Below, piece by piece: positions 12,097-23,960 of a stretch of 64,000 nt of DNA (position 1 is the stretch's first letter; each line of letters starts with the position of its first letter). Origin of the DNA: Boesenbergia rotunda (taxonomy: Eukaryota; Streptophyta; Magnoliopsida; Zingiberales; Zingiberaceae); assembly GCA_024364735.1 (NCBI GenBank), contig JAGFNQ010000733.1, positions 764,724-828,723 on the forward strand, read 5' to 3'. The translations under genes were made by a program, and so were the position numbers. Below the pieces are notes generated by a model. The model worked only from the letters and a program-made list of their open reading frames with translations. It searched no databases and had not been told where the DNA came from.

Positions 12097-14435
12097 TCAC
12101 GACCTTTGGTTCTTGGATCCGAAGCGCAGGACCAAGTAGAAGAACACCCGATAGATCACCGCCCACCCCACCAGGTACAGCAGCATCCGCCACTTCTGCA
12201 CCTCCTCTCGGCTGATCGACATCTGCTGCAGGATGTCGGCGCCGGTTGCCGGCAGCGTCTGGTTCAGCGGGTTGAGGTACTGGTAGAACACCCGGTCCCT
12301 GACGAACTCGTTCATGAGGAATCCTTCGTACGGGTATTTCATCGTGGAGATGATGTTCATCCACTTCCACCCCCGTGGGATGCTGCTGCTGCTGAGGAAG
12401 TAGCCGCAGAAGAGGAAGAAGAGCGCCGTGAAGGCGATGACCGCCGCGTAGCCCAGGATGAAATTGGGCACCACCGAGCTGACGAAAACAACGAAGGAGT
12501 TGGTGGCCAGCAGCGACGCGTAGAGCACGAGGAGGAAGTAGGCGAAGCTGCCGTGCAGCCTGAGCGCCCACCACACGATCACGGCGTACGTGGCGGCCTG
12601 CAGGAGGAGGAAGGGGAGGTAGGTGACGAGGCCGGCGAGCGCGTAGGAGGAAGCTCGGTACGCGTTGTGGGAGGTCTCCCGCACGAAGATGAACCGCTCC
12701 TGGATGAACGCCGGCACGGCGTCGTTGGAGGAGAAGAAGAAGAGGCAGACGGTGAAGATGAAGAAGCTGAGGCGGTCCGCCACGCCCTGCGGCGTGTCCT
12801 TGGGATGCGTGAACATGGTAGCCATCATGATCCCCATCACCGTCAGCACCATCTGCCGGGACAGGAACAGCTCCGGGGTCCGCCGGATGTTCGTGAAGTT
12901 GCGCCGCATCAGCACCCAAATCTCCGCCGGGTATGAGTTCGCGAACTTGGGCCGGGCAGCCTCGTGCCGCCTGCCGGAGCCGTCGAAGAAGTTTGGCGTT
13001 AGGTAGTCCTCCTCGTTCACCGTGTAGTCGCTGCTGTGGGGCGTCGGCGTGCTCGACAAGATCTCCTTCGAGAAGTAGTATCCCGGCGATAGGCTACATC
13101 GGACAACAATTGGCAATGGAATTAGCTCGAAATTATCTCCGCAAATTAGTTTGTGATTTTCGGAAGAAGACTCACCTGTTAGGCGGATGCGGCGGCCGAA
13201 GTGGGCGAGAGGGCGTAAGGCGAAGCGCGTCCATTATAGAGCTGCCGACATGGCTGTCGCTCCAGGGTGACCGGGCGGAGGCCCAGGGGCTTCGCAAGCT
13301 ATGATCGAACCCATTGCCACCGCGATGCACTCCGCTTTCGCCAGCAACCCACTCTTTGTCTTTTGCCCCGGCCGGTCGCACGTTGGAGATGGAGAAGTAG
13401 TCCTCGTCGGAGATGCGCGGCGGCTTCAGCCCGGTGAGGCAGAATTCGGCCAGAGCCGCCACGCCGTACTCCGACTGATCGTACTCCTGGATCACGTCCA
13501 GCAGGTGCTCGACGGCGCTCTCGCCCTTGGGGGCCTTGCGTCCCATGCGGCCGAGGTGGGCGCCAACGTCCGGCGGCGCGCCCATGTACATGAGCTGCCC
13601 GCGGGCTAGGATTATGAGATGATCGAGCAGCAACTGGATGCGGTTCGACGGCTGGTGGATGGTGAGGATGACGGTGCTCCCGTCGCGGGCGATGTTATGA
13701 ACTCGCTCGATCACGCTGTGGGCGCTGGTGGAGTCGAGCCCCGAGGTGGGTTCGTCCAGGAACAGCAGCGCCGGCTTGTGGATGATATCCACCCCGATCG
13801 ACACCCGCCGGCGCTCGCCCCCCGACACCCCGCGCGTCCCCTCGTCGCCGATGTAGGTGTTCCTGGACCACTGCAAGGAAAACATGCTCGATTTGTGAAG
13901 CTCATTAACTTGGAACGGAAGTTGTTCGACGATTTGACTTAAAGAAAACTTGGCATACCGTCAACCCTAGTTGCTCGATGAGCCCCTCCACCCTCTCCTT
14001 CTTTTCCTGGAGGGGGATGGAGCCGAGGCGGAAGTCGGCGGCGAACATGAGCGTCTCGTAGACGGTGAGCATGGGGAAGAGCCGATCGTCCTGCATCACG
14101 TAGGCGGAGACGTGCTTGATCAGGCTGGGGTGCATCTCGCGGCCGTCCAAGGTCACCTTCCCCTGGAGGCTGCCGCTGGCGATGCGGCCCGCGAGGGCGT
14201 CGAGGAAGGTCGACTTGCCGGCGCCGCTGGGGCCCATCACGGCGGTCACGCGCCCCTTGGGCGCGTGGCCGGTTATCCGATGCAGCAGATCCACCTCCTG
14301 CGACACCCAATGCTCCTCCACCTTTTGCCGCTTCGTCACGGTGTAGATCAGCTCCGAGAAGTGCAGGCCAGCGAAACCCCCCGACCTGGGGATGTCGATG
14401 GAGGTGTCGAGCCGATAGCCATTTTGAAGGTGCAT
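12097..14435 (-). CDS. ABCG half-transporter, STR2-like
   Basis: A membrane ABC half-transporter with one nucleotide-binding domain followed by one membrane domain; half-transporters of this subfamily work as dimers. Exons are 14435-13959, 13870-13176 and 13093-12097, phases agree, and the product has about 722 residues. Visible motifs: Walker A GPSGAGKST, Q-loop VMQDD, signature VSGGERRRVSIG, Walker B ALLFLDEP with SGLDS, and the H-loop in TIHQPS. The C-terminal half has several apolar spans (VLTVMGIMMATMF, FFIFTVCLFFF, LAGLVTYLPFLLL, FTALFFLFCGYFL). Length, three-exon layout and the N-terminal DTSIDIP...KRQKVEEHWV are close to what I remember of STR2, which with STR exports lipid at the arbuscule membrane in mycorrhizal plants. 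Subfamily ABCG is secure; STR2 is a judgement from memory. Coding GC content is far above the flanks, as in many monocot genes. Confidence 0.9.
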
Positions 14436-14501
14436 ACCTACCGGCCGGTTGAGCTCCTCCTCCTCCTCCTCGGTTGATGGCTGTGGAAATGCGGACGAGA
14501 C

Positions 14502-14507
14502 TTATAG
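14502..14507 (-). promoter_or_regulatory. Candidate TATA box of the ABCG gene
   Basis: The minus strand reads CTATAAG 67-72 bases upstream of the ATG, which would give a short leader. The stretch between holds a CTC/GAG repeat (14455-14470). Position and sequence fit, nothing more. Confidence 0.35.
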
Positions 14508-14904
14508 CTGGAGATTGGCATTGGAACTGGCGACGTCACGGCAAGGTTTCAGTCAGTCGTCAGTGTCATCGCCATTGTTGGGGTCGTTGCTGCTTAGTTT
14601 CCTTCGTCATCTTCTCGACGGTTTTGTTTTTTCGCTGTCTCCTCTTACAACAAAGCAAAGAAGATCCATCTCGGCCCAATTCGGCCCAATTCCCCTACCC
14701 TTTGGACTCAATTGAACAGAAGAGATGTCGAACTGAAAAAAGAAAAACGTCATCCAATGTGCTACAACTCTACAATAGATCACACATGCTACACTTTAAT
14801 AACTGAAAAATAAACAAAAAAAAAATTGAAAATTTTCCCGATCGATATCAGTTATCAGTTACCCCCAAGCCTGTCCGTCGATCATATAGCTACTCTCATA
14901 GCGC
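14508..14904. other. Gap between ABCG promoter and SCAMP remnant
   Basis: No coding frame can be supported. It presumably includes the ABCG upstream promoter and, at its right end, the former 3' side of the SCAMP gene. Confidence 0.4.
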
Positions 14905-14937
14905 TTACGCTGCCTCCCGCCTCATCTCTGCAGCTTT

Positions 14938-14958
14938 ACCGCTCCTTCGGATTCACAT
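14938..14958. repeat. SINE target-site duplication, copy 1
   Basis: Shares accgctccttcgg exactly with 15192-15204; four central bases differ between the copies. It carries SCAMP exon codons. Confidence 0.75.
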
Positions 14959-15191
14959 AAAAAAAAAAAATGGATCCGCCACCCCAACGGCCTCCGCCAG
15001 CCCGCCCCAGGACCAACACGAAAGAGGTAAATCACAGTGAATGCTGGGCAGGTGAGGTACCCAGGTGCGAGGGATTTTTTTAAATGGCAGGCGAGGTTTT
15101 ATCCCCCGCGTATACCGTCGACCCTCGAACTCACGCCCTCTGATTCAAGCGGCGAGTGCCTCACCAGCTGATCCAGCCCGTGGGGGCCTTG
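14959..15191 (-). mobile_element. tRNA-derived SINE (Au-like) in the last SCAMP exon
   Basis: Read on the minus strand, the 233-bp insert begins GGCCCCCACGGGCTGG, has an A-box-like GATCAGCTGGTGAGGC, then a B-box-like GAGTTCGAGGGTC about thirty bases later, and ends in a run of twelve T. A split Pol III promoter and a T-rich tail fit plant SINEs of the Au type. It is flanked by a target-site duplication (14938-14958 and 15192-15212) sharing the 13-base core accgctccttcgg and an outer acat. The flanks belong to one SCAMP exon, reading SRRSG before and RRSGKAAEM after the element. Confidence 0.75.
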
Positions 15192-15212
15192 ACCGCTCCT
15201 TCGGGAATACAT
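15192..15212. repeat. SINE target-site duplication, copy 2
   Basis: Partner of 14938-14958; immediately upstream on the minus strand is the splice acceptor TTTGTAG of the SCAMP last exon. Confidence 0.75.
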
Positions 15213-16410
15213 GTATGCTTGCTACAAATATTACACTGAGAATCCTTGGAAACTGAAAGTGTTTCTTGATTTTTCTAGTCTTTGTAAATTTAACATGTTA
15301 ACCTGAGAATCCTTGGAAACATATACACTCATGTTGTAGGTGGTATATCGCGAAGCATAGTTCCTGCTGAAATAGAGAACCGAGCGATGCATAATACAGG
15401 TTAAGGAGGATTACCTGAAGGACCCAGATGCTGACTAATCATTCTAGGTAGAACCTTCCAAAACCAATCAAGTAGAAGATCTATGAGAAAATGGAAGAAT
15501 CTATGATAAGAACAAAAATAACAAATATAAAGAGAGGCCGGCTCGAAACAGCAATCCAACAAATGAGCCGATAATAACATGATCGCATCTTTAGAATAGG
15601 TAAATGAATAGTGTGAGTGCATCTTCAGAATATATAGTTTAGAACTGACCCCAACAATAGCATGATCGCCAATGACATCCACTGCGGCAAGGATTCCTCT
15701 GCCACAGACACACAGGAGAATTTCTTAGGAGTAAAATGTTAGTCAGCTTCAACACATAAGAAATAACCGAATCGACTAAATTTCTTTTGCCATGTACTTG
15801 AAAATTGAACTTATGTTATAATGAATTGGGTATAATTATTTTGCACTGAATTTAACTATACTTATATCACTGTAAAACTGAGTTAATATTATTACAATTA
15901 GTGAATGTAAGTGTAACATAAAGCATCTAAGATAACATTTCCAAGATCATTACAAGTATATGAACTGGTTCTTAGCCTCTCAAGTAATTCATATGAAAGG
16001 CTTTTGAGCCGGTCAGATATGTAGCAAACAGAAGAACAAAAAGTAAATAAAGGAAGTTAATGATAAGAAGCTTTCGCTAAAGATTTTCCCTTAAAAATAA
16101 TTGGAGGAGCCACAGCTGCATAGACAACAAATGCTATATGTAGCTGCAGCAAAGATGAGTTACTAAATGCATTAAGGAATCTGTATCTCGCTGAGAAAAC
16201 AGCACCATAATAATCAATATGCAGACAGGGAGAAAGAACCTACCAGATAAAACAAGAAAAACCATCCATAGCTCAAAGCACTTTCAGTCCTACATGATAT
16301 ATTGCAAAGTCCATATAAGTGTTTTAAATTGTATTACAGGGACATTTGCAACTTTGTTGTTTGGTTGAATTGGAGCTGCAACAGTGATTTATCAATAGGA
16401 AAATCACATG

Positions 16411-16617
16411 CTCAATGAAAAATCTTTAAAAAAAAACTCAGTGAATGACATGGTATTTTACATATAGTGATCCTTGACGAGTTTACTGTGCAACCAGGGT
16501 ATAGTTTGATTCGGGACGGCGGCCAGAGACCGCCGATGGTGTCCGAGCAATAATCGGATGTGTGCATATAAAATATCACGTCATTCACTGAGCATTTCAT
16601 TGAATTTTTTCACTGAG
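16411..16617. mobile_element. MITE-like foldback element in a SCAMP intron
   Basis: The inner terminal inverted repeats are 16437-16466 (ctcagtgaatgacatggt...) and 16564-16592, the reverse complement with few mismatches over about 28 bases. A weaker outer pair (ctcaatgaaaaatc and ttttttcactgag) extends the element to roughly 16411-16617. It encodes nothing. No clear target-site duplication was found, so the superfamily is open. Confidence 0.6.
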
Positions 16618-18010
16618 TGTATTATAGCTCTTATCAAAATACTAAGAAGTTCAAATCAATCATAATAATTTGTCTTATATTTTGTCTAAAACTGTTAGAT
16701 ATTCGAAACGATTTTATTCTATACTTACATTCAGTTATTAATAAAAATAATGATAGGAAATAATTAACTTTGAAGATAAAATATAAAAAAGGATATTTCA
16801 TATTGAAATAGTTATTTTACAACATTATGAAACAGACAAGCAAAAAAAGTAGTTTTTTATATTTTCATTAGTATTTACTTTTGTTGACTCTTTAAAACTG
16901 ACAAATAACAAATTTAATTTTTTTCAATTTATATTATATTTAATATTAGTTTTGATGTTGAAGGAAAGTCTTGACGTAATGATAAAATTGTTATCGTATG
17001 ACCTAAAGGTCATATATTCTTATTCGAGTTTCAAAAATAGTCTCTCGCAAAGTAAAATAATCTTTTCCTAAAGTCCACGTAGATAAACAATCGAGTCTCA
17101 ATTAATTAGACTCAAGAATCAACATATGAGAAGAATAGTACCTCATTCTAAAAAGGTTTATAGCATAAGAAATAAGCTCTAGGAATACCAAAAATAAAGT
17201 AAATGATGGCAAGGAACCAGATCTTCATGCCTAGCCAGAAATAAAATCACTTTTCATAAAAAAAAAAACAAACATGCATCCAACTATTGGTGCAATCGGC
17301 CTAAATTTGATCGGTACAATCAGAGATTTTGATATGTATGTCAATAAGTTTAAGTTAAGATTTCATATTGGTTCGATGTGTGTTTGAGTCATGCATGACT
17401 TAGTAGAACACACATGAGGAGCTTGGCGCGGCTAAGTGTGGGAGATCTCATCCTAGTGCTCGGGTCCTTGAGTCGGTGAAGGATAGTGCATCCGAGGGAC
17501 CGTCGGACAAGGAGCAATGGAGTGGAGCCAAGGGAAGCGGACTTCAAGGCATACATGAAGGATGACATGAGGACGAGCTGCGGGCCCGTATGCATCCAAG
17601 GGACGAGAGTCAAAGCAAGAGGCTTTCAAAGGGCGACTCCGGAGAGGATGAGTGTGAGTGTGTATTAAGAGCAGTCGACTGATAGGGAGATCAATCAACT
17701 GATCTTTTTGTGGGTTTCAAATAGCAAGGACCAGTCGACTGGCTTGGATAGTCGACTGTTATTTAAAATATAGTCGTTGGCTACGTATCAGTTGACTAAG
17801 ATTGAGACCAGTCGACTGATGTCGGGATTGAGTGGTTTTGTTAACAATTCTTTCCTTTATTTAAAGGGAAACTTTGGGACATGAAGAGGTTATGAAAGTG
17901 TGATTGTAAACCTTCTTGTTTCATGCCTAAAGTTTTCAAAGCCGACTCTCTTCCTCGAACCCAAACTTGAATCTTGTAAAGAAGAAGAGGACATTGTGAG
18001 AGGTTGCACT

Positions 18011-18908
18011 TGTTAGGACCTTTGCGTCTAGCTAGAGGGGGTGAATAGCTTCTCTTTGATTTTTGTCTACAAAATGTTAGCCAAAGCACAAGAAAAAATA
18101 AACAAAAACAATAATAATGAAGATAATGCTAACTCCCTTGATTTACTTGGTCTCTGCCTCCTTAAGGTGACTAATTCAAGGATCCACACCCACACAACCA
18201 AGCTCCACTATGCTTTTCTCCTTTTCAAATCAAGCATGAAGGTGGAGAAATCCTCACAAGATGATCTCTTCCTCTTACAATATTAGAATGATTTTGGAGG
18301 AAGAGATTGAGAGCTTGTAAGTTTAGAGATCTCAGAACGAGCAAGAAAGATCGAGAGAATTAAGTTGTGTCTTCTTCAAACTCTGAAATTTGTTTTTGTA
18401 TTACCCTCGACATCAGTCGACTGGTATCATCATCAGTCGACTGATGAGCTTTAACGATCACTGTAGATTGTGTCTGATTTTCTGTTGTCATCCTTCAACG
18501 GTCACTTATCAGTCGACTGGGACCTGACCCAGTCGACTGATCTTTCTGTTTGGTAAACAATCGACTGATTCCTCTTATCATTCGACCCAACCATCTGTAT
18601 CAGTCGACTGATACCTCATGAATCTCAGGTTTCGCTTTCCCTTTGCATAGACATAAGCCTTCAAACATCTTCCATCAACCTTGCGCCCTTAGGATGCTTC
18701 CGAGCCCTCGACTCCTTATCCTTGTGCTTGCCTTGAAGTGCTTCCCTCGGCTTTGTCATGCTAAGTTTTCTTGTCAACTCTTCATACCTGGACTTCCCTT
18801 TGTACTTGCTTACTCAAGTTTCATATTAGATCACCAACAGTGTCTAACATAAACTCATTTAACCAAACATCAAAAGTAAATAATGTTTAGAGCATGATTG
18901 TACCAACA
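18011..18908 (-). repeat. 3' LTR of the SIRE-like Copia element
   Basis: Starts tgttaggacc and ends accaaca on the + strand. It is 898 bp against 920 bp for the partner, and the difference is one 22-bp block near the palindrome array (present in the partner around 26280-26301). It contains five intact CAGTCGACTG palindromes between 18411 and 18612. Confidence 0.88.
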
Positions 18909-18923
18909 ATCTTCCCTTTTTTG
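18909..18923 (-). promoter_or_regulatory. Polypurine tract of the SIRE-like element
   Basis: The minus strand reads CAAAAAAGGGAAGAT directly before the 3' LTR, the usual primer for plus-strand DNA synthesis. It fixes the element's orientation. Confidence 0.8.
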
Positions 18924-19485
18924 ATGTTTTACAAATTTGTTTAAGTTAGGTCTTTAAATATATCATGATCAAAAACATTAACAGATATGAATGATCATAA
19001 AGCTCATCTAACTTAACTTATCCAATTCTCCCCCTTTTGCCATACAACAAAAAGATAGAGGGAGTAAAAAGGCAAAGCTCCCTCTCAAAGAAAGCTCCCC
19101 CTTAAACCATACTACCTTGGAGACAAATTAGAATTCATCACATAGATATATAAAACATGCAAATTAAAATCACAATAGAAAGCAACAAGATGAATAATCA
19201 TAGAAGCACTTCCAGAGAAATAAAGAAGTTATACATAAACACATAAGTAGACAAAGATCCATAACCAATAAACAGAAAGTGCTACAATATCGTTTATGGT
19301 GCTTGAGAGACAATAAAAGAATATGTTGAATCCAAGCAAAATCTCAACACCATCACATCAAAACCACACCATATCTAACGATCATCGCCGGGAGGAGGAG
19401 GAGGTGGAGGAGTCTGATATGTTAGATCCCAGCGCTGCAACATCTCATACATAGCAATCTGACGATGCTGAAATCTCAGAAACTC

Positions 19486-20583
19486 CTATCTGATCCCCTG
19501 AACCTCCTGTTGAACAACCTCCTCCAGACGGGTAATCCGCTCATCTGTAGTCAAAGTAGGAGCAGCAGCAGTAGCAGGCACAGCACCATCAAGAGCATCG
19601 GCGTCCTCATCCTCGTCGTTAGAATCAGAAGACGCATGGTCACAACGCCAGACCATCACTCCTTGGTGTCGCACAATCCGTGCCAAGGAAAGCTGACGGG
19701 ATCCAATCTGATCAAAGTCCTTAGAGAGATAATGTTGTTGACCCCTAGTGATGTCAATACCTTGAGATGCAAAGAATGTGGTCAAGATATGACCAAATGA
19801 CATGTAGACCTTTTCTGGATGGGAATCGAAAAATGGACAATGGACATAAACACCTGGAGAGCAACATCGATGTCAAGTCGCTGCTCTAATGCATACATCA
19901 TAACTAGATGAGGTAATCGAATCTTGGACCACCCTTAGTGACAATAGGAAAAATACAGTCCAGAACAATCTTATAGAGAATGTTACTGATTGCGGACATG
20001 CGATTAGCATCAAAAATACGTTTGAGTGGGGATCAAGGATTATTGAAATAATGCCTATGAATATGATCAATGGTCACATGGGAGAATGAACCCGTGAAAG
20101 ACTCAACAACGTTAGGATAGCATGTGAATGGGTTCTCTACTTCTCTGACACCCAACACACTAAGAATGATCCTAACACTCTAGGTGTAAACTCAATGGCG
20201 GCTCCCCCTACCAAGGATGCATATGTCATGTTATTAGAACTAGTGCAATTGAGATTAACATAGAATTCCTTATAGAGATCAACATTAATATGATGCATGC
20301 AACCTACCAATTTATCTAATCCAAAATGAGTAATAATGTCAATGAAATCCAGAGTGATCTCATCAAAATAGGCACGATTAAGATACCGACAATTCATCAA
20401 GGTGAAGTCATTATTCTCAAAACATTGTTGTGCGGCATCAGAATAAAATCGGGGTACCGTAGGAGCCATAGGAGGTTGTCGGGAAGTTTCCTCACCGACC
20501 CTACGTTTTTGCCTAGCCCTATGCAAATACCATATGCATATATACCAAGGGGACACGATCAAGAAGAAAATCAAGGTAAACAT
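19486..20583 (-). pseudogene. Extra 3' ORF of the SIRE-like element (plant transposon domain type), broken
   Basis: Two open pieces (20583-20137 and 19803-19486) belong to one decayed reading frame between RNase H and the 3' LTR. The first has an early basic patch and a region with FYVNL and GGAAIEF..RVLG, resembling the putative plant transposon protein domain often found in such elements. The second ends in an acidic, Ala/Thr-rich tail with a short heptad-like ITRLEEVVQQEV. SIRE elements often carry such an additional, sometimes called envelope-like, gene; its role is not established. Stops and shifts lie between the pieces. Confidence 0.5.
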
Positions 20584-20905
20584 GCAAACTAAGGAAGGTT
20601 AGACACAAATGGCAGCACAAATGAGAAAGACAAGGTGGGAAAAAAAACGTTACCGTTACTCAACTCGCTCCATGAAGGTGAAGAAGAAGAGGAGGCGAAA
20701 TTGACTCAAAAAGGACTCCTCTTTGCCCTAAGCTTTGATCCAACGGTGAAGAAGGGTTAGGGAAGAGATTCTAAGGGTTTTGGAACCCTTGGAGTGGCTG
20801 GAGAAGGCAAGGAGGATGAAGGGGGATGAGTGGTGACGATGGGCAGCGCTGAAACCGTAGGTTTGGCCGCCTGTGCACGGGGGATTCTTTTTAAAGATTC
20901 GCGAC

Positions 20906-21068
20906 ATCAGTCGACTAGTCCATGAGTCAATCAACTGACGCAAGGCATAGAAAGATCAGTCGACTGATCCATGAACCAGTCGATTGATATGTATCGAAAA
21001 GTCTGAACAACACTGTTACCAGTCGACTGAGACAGTTATCAGTCGACTGGTACCCTGTAATCAGTCAT
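20906..21068. repeat. CAGTCGACTG palindrome cluster, internal
   Basis: Four intact or one-off CAGTCGACTG motifs plus degenerate ones, between the RNase H and extra ORF regions of the SIRE-like element. The same motif fills part of its LTRs. Confidence 0.85.
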
Positions 21069-21591
21069 TTCAGCATTTCTAACCAAGTTTTAGAAACGCA
21101 TAAAAAATTTCAAATATTTTGAAAAATTATAAAATTTTGTAAACGTATATCTTTTGATATCATCTAAGAGGGAAAATATGTTCTCATTAAAAGTCAAAAT
21201 ATTTTTGAGTTTTGGATCAAACCTCAAAATCCTGAAACACACTTAAGTTGTATATCAACTTTGAAACATAGTTTTGAAATCATATGGTTTTCAAATCTAT
21301 ACCACTATAAGTAGAACATAGGATGGTTTTTAAAACTTTTAAAATATCCAACTATGATCTATGGGCAAGATGCCCATTAATTAAGCATTTGCTTTCTCTA
21401 TAGTTGGTCTATGATTACTAAAGTAATACATCTAATAACATCAAAATGCTATCAACATCTCATATACATAAATACAATCATAAATCAAGACAATATGAGA
21501 TAAAATGAGAAAATACACAAGGAAGACCTCTTAGGATTTTTGTGAGATATGTTGAGATACTATCTTAATATTAAATCACATAAGGCAAAAG

Positions 21592-22870
21592 TTATACTTC
21601 TATAAAGCACATACCAAGTCCTCTCTTGAGAGAGGTGAGCTCCGCTTCGGGTAGAGGCTTGGTAAATATGTCAGCAAGGTTGGATTTTGATTCAACATAA
21701 TGTAATTTAATGTTATCTCTTGCCACATGATCTTTAATGAAGTGATGCTTCACTTCAATGTATCTTGTCCTAGAGTGATGCATCGGATTTTTGGTCAAAT
21801 TAATAGTGCTCACATTATCACATAAAACTTTGACCTTGAAGTAATGAAACTCATAATTATCTAAGGTATGCATTATCCAAATTAATTGAGCTACACAACC
21901 ACCTAGCAACATATTCGACCTCGGTTGTAGATAAAACAACACATAGTTGCTTTCTACTACTCCAACTCACTAGGGAAGATCCAAGAAATTGACATCCACC
22001 ACTAGTACTCTTCCTATCCAATTTGTAACCCGCATAATCGGAATCGGTGTACCCAAATAAATCAATATTTTGAGTTCTAGGGTACCAAAGACCGACATTT
22101 AAAGTTCCGTTGATTTATCTTAAGATTCTTTTTACCACTACTAGGTAAGATTCTTTGGTACAAGATTGATATCTTGCACACATGTTTATCGCAAATAGTA
22201 TCCGGTCTACTAGCGGTTAGGTATAACAAATTACCAATCATGTTTCTATATTGCTTTAGATCAACTAATTTTCCCTCATGATCACTATCTATCTTGATAT
22301 TTATTCCAATGGGAGTATACACTACTTTAGCATTTTCTAAACCAAATTTCTTGATAATTTCTTTAACGTGCTTTGTTTAATAGACATGAGTTTATCCATT
22401 AGTTTATTTGACTTGCAATCTTAAAAAGAAAGTCAACTCCCTAACTAGACTCATTTCAAATCTATTTTTCATGTATTTGATGAATTCATGAAGGAGCTGA
22501 TTATTTGTTAAACCAAAAATAATGTCATCAACATAAACTTGGGCAATAAAAATGTCTTTATCTTTAGACTTTAGAAATAGAGTTGGATCAATTGTTCCCC
22601 TTCTAAAGCCCTTGGAGATTAAGAAGGATGAGAGTCTTTTATATCAAGCTTGGCAAGCTTATTTTAACCCATATACGACTTTCTTTAATTTATAAACATT
22701 ATTTGGGTAATCTATGTTTTCAAAATCGGGTGATTACTCTACATAAACTTCTTCCTTAACTAGCAGATGAGTACCCAACTAGAATGTCTTAATCCGCCTT
22801 ATATTCAAATTTTCTTAAATCATCTTTAGTATATAAGGTATAGACCTTGCAACCAAACACTTTAAAATAG
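21592..22870 (-). pseudogene. Copia reverse transcriptase and RNase H remnant
   Basis: Minus-strand pieces carry the RT active-site motif (VYVDDIIFG, about 22513-22550), the later RT/connection stretch MIGNLLYLTASRPD (22322-22077), and a complete-looking RNase H end with DNVSTINLTKNP and KHHFIKDHV (21942-21592). Stops and frameshifts lie between the pieces, so no polyprotein can be made. Confidence 0.8.
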
Positions 22871-22875
22871 TGAAT

Positions 22876-23960
22876 TTAAGAAATTTTCCCATTCCATAAT
22901 TCAAAGGGTATCTTTCCTAAAAATCGATGAATTAAGCCACGATTTTGGATATAACAAGCGGTGTTTACCGCTTCTGCCCAAAAATAACTAGGTAAAGAAT
23001 AAGCATTAAGCATAGTTCTAACCACTTCTTGCAAGACTCTATTTTTTCTTTCTACAATCTCATTTGGTTGAGGTGTTCTTAGACAAGAAAATTCATGTTT
23101 GTACTCATTTTCTAAACAAAAATTAGAGAAGTTTGATCTTTCAAACTCTCCACCATGATCACTCCTACTTCGGTTGATTTTGAGATTTTTCTCATTTTCA
23201 ACCCTTTTGCTAAATCCTATGAATATTTCTAGAGTTTCATCCTTATGTTTCATGAAGTAGACCTAAGTGTATCTCGAAAAATCATCAATAATCACTAAGC
23301 AATATTTATTTTCTACTAATGAAGGAGTAGACAATCAAAAAGATTTAAATGCAACAATTCTAATGGTAAAGAAGTTCTAGTTAGATTTTACCTTTGTGTG
23401 ATAACTTAGATTGCTTGCCCTCTTGGGATGCATTACACATTTATTCTTGACAAATTTAATTTTTGGTAGTCCTTTTACCAACTCCATTTTGGCTATCTTT
23501 GCTATGTTCTTCATATTGATATGTTCAAGTCTTTTATGCCATAGTCATCCTTCTTCTTTTGATAAAGACACTTAGTAGAAAGGTTAGAAGCATAGGAAAG
23601 ATTAATATAATAAAGATTTATCTTCCTATACCCTTCTAACATAATATTTTTCGAGCTATAATGTTTAACCAAACATTTATTTGCATGAAACTCCACTTTA
23701 TATCCGGCATCACATAATTGACTAACACTAAGCAAATTAAATTTAATATTCTTAATTAGAAGCACTTTATGGATGGTGATTGTAGGTGATACCTCAATTG
23801 TACCTCTACCTATAATCTTGAACTTCCTACTATTTCCAAAAGATACTGTTCCTTTTCTTTATGTAGTTAATTGTGGAGAACTTGCTCACATCACCGGTCA
23901 TGTGCCTTAATCAACCGCTATCCACAATCCACATGTTTGAATTCTTCTCTTCTTTTACCT
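22876..23960 (-). pseudogene. Copia protease and integrase remnant
   Basis: The aspartic protease site is visible near 23930-23900 as WIVDSG, followed by an in-frame stop and RHMTGDVSK. Integrase follows, with FNLLSVSQLCDAGY (about 23750), then the core with RSDHGGEF, FCLENEY, TPQPNEIVERKNR and SYFWAEAVNTACY (23253-22876). These are the normal Copia landmarks in the normal order. Several stops interrupt them. Confidence 0.8.

Noticed and set aside
11930..12919. 329-residue minus frame overlapping ABCG exon 3 in another frame
   Set aside because: It is the out-of-frame reading of the same exon, low-complexity, and ends in a translated microsatellite (polyisoleucine).
12106..12936. 276-residue + strand frame opposite the ABCG gene
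   Set aside because: GC-rich coding DNA opens long antisense frames; composition is Glu/His/Val-rich without domains, and the minus strand encodes a clear transporter.
17671..17820. CRISPR-like array from the repeated CAGTCGACTG motif
   Set aside because: Repeats are only 10 bases, palindromic, irregularly spaced and located in plant LTRs; no spacers or cas genes.
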